Source of the DNA: Candidatus Cloacimonadota bacterium
GTDB taxonomy: Bacteria; Cloacimonadota; Cloacimonadia; JGIOTU-2
Length of the DNA stretch: 8,114 nt
Direction: 5' to 3'
Assembly (NCBI GenBank): GCA_021160355.1
Contig: JAGHCS010000258.1
Location: 1-8,114 of the forward strand
The translations under genes were made by a program, and so were the position numbers. Positions 6,615 to 8,114 of the stretch are shown in pieces. Each line of letters starts with the position of its first letter. Position 1 is the first letter of the stretch. Below the pieces are notes generated by a model. The model was not told where the DNA came from, did not search any database, and saw only the letters and a list, made by a program, of their open reading frames with translations.

Positions 6615-7730
6615 TTAGTGGGTTGCCAGAAAGTCTTTCAGGAAATGTATGCCGAACATTTCGAGCACAACACCTACAAGAAGGGTTATTATAATGATTG
6701 CTTTTCCCACATCCTGACCTTTCAAACTTCCAAGCTGATTCGGTTCGTTAGAAAGATATGCCGATGCAGCGAAAAGTTCTTCACCGATCAATGTATAGTC
6801 ACAGGCAGCAACAAAGAAGGGGATCTGAGTGGGCATTGCAGTACCTGCAATTTGGATAGCTCCGCTTTCAAAACCTGTTTCCGCAAGGATGAGAGATTCT
6901 GCATAAAAAGCGCCCAGATAGAATGTTGCAGCAGGTTTTTCTCGAAGGATAATACCGTCGACTCCTGCCACATACCCGAACTGGTCATCAGTGAGATAGA
7001 ACACCGAATCCGGCTTGAAAGCATCGGGTCTGCCTGCCCGAAGGTAAGCTTCTTTCACGATCTCCTTTGCAGTGGAAAGCACCATTGATCTGCATACCGG
7101 CACATGGATTGTCGAGTCATATTGTGCTACTTTTTCTGCGAGATGTCCGAGAATATTGAGTCCGGCAATGGTTTGCATGTCATCCAAATCCATAATTCCC
7201 GGGACAAATAAAAGCGGTTTTCCCATTTCCGTGGCACGACCAACCGCCTCTTCGATCGTATCGAGTCCGCTGATCTTCCTGATGTAGAGACGCTTTCCCT
7301 TCCGTGCAGAAAAAATGAAATAGGTGATGGAGCTTCCAAGAAGTATGGTCATAATCAGTAAAGATATCTTATCAGTATTGAACCATTCAGCTTTTGCTAA
7401 CGCAGAAGCGCTGAAACTTTCTATCGTTTCACCTTCCAAGTTCAATACAGAGAGTTTGTAGAAATATTCCTGCCCATCCTCAATATTTTCATCATCAATG
7501 AACGTCTTTAGCAGGGGTGACACTGCAGCGATTTCAATATAATTTTCTCTATCAATACTGCGGCTTATGATCATTTCTGGATAAGATAAAGGGATATTCC
7601 ATTCCAGCAATATCGCACCGCCATCATCGTTAGGATTGTCTTGTGCAGTGAAGGAAATGTCCTGTGCAACAAGTTGGATATAAAAAATGAACATGAATGA
7701 GATAAAAAAGCAAAAAAAGAATTTTTTCAT
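6615..7730 (-). CDS. Signal peptide, FnIII-like and DUF6754-like membrane protein, 371 aa
   Basis: Residues 1-23 are a signal peptide rich in Phe and ending V-A-Q. Residues 24-112 look like a fibronectin type III fold (ILLEWNIP ... ISRSIDRENYIEIA ... DGQEYFYKLSVLN). A TM helix (121-140) followed by RKGKRLYIRK then puts the next part in the cytoplasm. Residues 145-343 resemble the DUF6754 domain as I remember it: EAVGRATEMGKPLLFVPGI, DLDDMQTIAGLNILG, VPVCRS, YLTDDQFGYVAGVDGI, REKPAATF, AESLILAETG, IQIAGTAMPTQIPFF, CDYTLIGEELFAASAYL and LGSLKGQD. No function is established for that domain to my knowledge. A second TM helix (344-362) ends the protein. I chose ATG 7730, with GGAG 5 nt upstream and a proper signal peptide. 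An in-frame ATG at 7787 would add 19 residues and overlap the preceding gene. It probably heads the uncharacterised block and links an outside binding module to an inside domain. Confidence 0.88.
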   Translation of the reverse strand: MKKFFFCFFISFMFIFYIQLVAQDISFTAQDNPNDDGGAILLEWNIPLSYPEMIISRSIDRENYIEIAAVSPLLKTFIDDENIEDGQEYFYKLSVLNLEGETIESFSASALAKAEWFNTDKISLLIMTILLGSSITYFIFSARKGKRLYIRKISGLDTIEEAVGRATEMGKPLLFVPGIMDLDDMQTIAGLNILGHLAEKVAQYDSTIHVPVCRSMVLSTAKEIVKEAYLRAGRPDAFKPDSVFYLTDDQFGYVAGVDGIILREKPAATFYLGAFYAESLILAETGFESGAIQIAGTAMPTQIPFFVAACDYTLIGEELFAASAYLSNEPNQLGSLKGQDVGKAIIIITLLVGVVLEMFGIHFLKDFLATH

Positions 7731-7761
7731 AGAATCTCCATGTTTTCGATTAAGCAAAAAA

Positions 7762-8114
7762 TTATGTATCTTTAAAATCATCTTCAATATCAGATATATT
7801 TACATCGCGGAAGGTATCTGCAATGTTCACACCGATATAGCTGAAGCTGATCAAACCTACAACAACGATTATCAATCCTGTCAATAAATGCGCAAAAGAC
7901 ATCACAGCGCTTACCATTTCTTTATTCAAATCTAGACCCACGGAAAATATCAGTACCATTATCAATTCGTTGCTTCCTATTTGTGCAGGCGGAGTCGGCA
8001 GGATGTAGGAGAGGTAGATCAAAGTATAACCAAATAGGATTATAGAGAATGGGATAACCTGGGCAAATGCACGGAATATGAAGAAAAAATACACGCTATC
8101 AATGAGTACTGCGA
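7762..8114 (-). CDS. LPG-synthase TM / UPF0104-type membrane protein, C-terminal part
   Basis: The frame is open from the right edge to TAA at 7762-7764, giving 116 residues of the C-terminus; the start is outside. Three TM helices are visible. The signature is the family's last conserved loop and helix pair: S-Y-I-L-P-T-P-P-A-Q-I-G-S-N-E-L, which corresponds to the P-x-P-G-G-I-G-x-x-E motif of lysylphosphatidylglycerol synthetase-type flippase domains. It is followed by a helix with L-x-K-E-x-V-S-A-V, then A-H-L-L-T-x-x-I-I-V-x-V-G. An acidic tail (DIEDDFKD) ends it. Relatives include the flippase half of MprF and many proteins next to lipid-linked glycosyltransferases; the exact substrate cannot be told. 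A frame starting at GTG 8094 is merely a fragment of this longer one. The FnIII/DUF6754-like gene starts 31 nt downstream, so it likely shares the operon. Confidence 0.75.
   Translation of the reverse strand, partial: AVLIDSVYFFFIFRAFAQVIPFSIILFGYTLIYLSYILPTPPAQIGSNELIMVLIFSVGLDLNKEMVSAVMSFAHLLTGLIIVVVGLISFSYIGVNIADTFRDVNISDIEDDFKDT

Noticed and set aside
6426..7088. Plus-strand 220-codon frame
   Set aside because: It crosses the antisense of two well-supported genes and has no signal, domain or ribosome binding site.
7731..7787. ATG start at 7787 for the FnIII/DUF6754-like gene
   Set aside because: It would bury the signal peptide behind 19 polar residues and overlap the preceding gene; the ATG at 7730 has a Shine-Dalgarno sequence and a proper signal peptide.

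Overview
The window is 8.1 kb of bacterial sequence in which every supported gene lies on the minus strand, so transcription runs from the right edge to the left. Base composition is AT-leaning. Gene content is a DEAD-box RNA helicase, a MoxR ATPase, a secreted TPR protein and a block of poorly characterised membrane proteins. It suggests an uncultured FCB-like or candidate-phylum bacterium. The look of the membrane block and the intergenic repeats recalls Candidatus Cloacimonadota, but this is from memory only and no rRNA or tRNA is present to settle it.

In transcription order, the right half (8114 to 4224) is a tight gene run: the C-terminal part of an LPG-synthase-TM / UPF0104-type membrane protein; a signal peptide + FnIII-like + TM + DUF6754-like protein; a six-TM protein of 231 aa; a 280-aa protein with one large domain between two TM helices; a 213-aa polytopic protein; and a previously uncalled 34-aa lipoprotein-like ORF. 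Gaps are 31, 16, 1, 11 and 77 nt and most starts have a clear Shine-Dalgarno sequence, so this looks like one operon. None of the four middle proteins has a function I can name. The DUF6754-like domain and the 280-aa protein's domain appear to share a pattern, and the positive-inside rule places them on opposite faces of the membrane. Together they look like an envelope complex of unknown role.

The middle (4223 to 3018) is a 204-nt spacer carrying a composite intergenic repeat, followed by a complete MoxR-family AAA+ ATPase. The DUF58 and vWA genes that usually accompany MoxR are not next to it here.

The left part has a 350-nt spacer with a candidate promoter (an inverted repeat exactly fills its -35/-10 spacer) and several small hairpins. 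It leads into a DeaD/CsdA-type RNA helicase with a DbpA-like RNA-binding tail. After a further 172 nt comes the N-terminal 288 residues of an exported TPR protein that runs off the left edge. No tRNA, rRNA, CRISPR, transposase or convincing rho-independent terminator was found.
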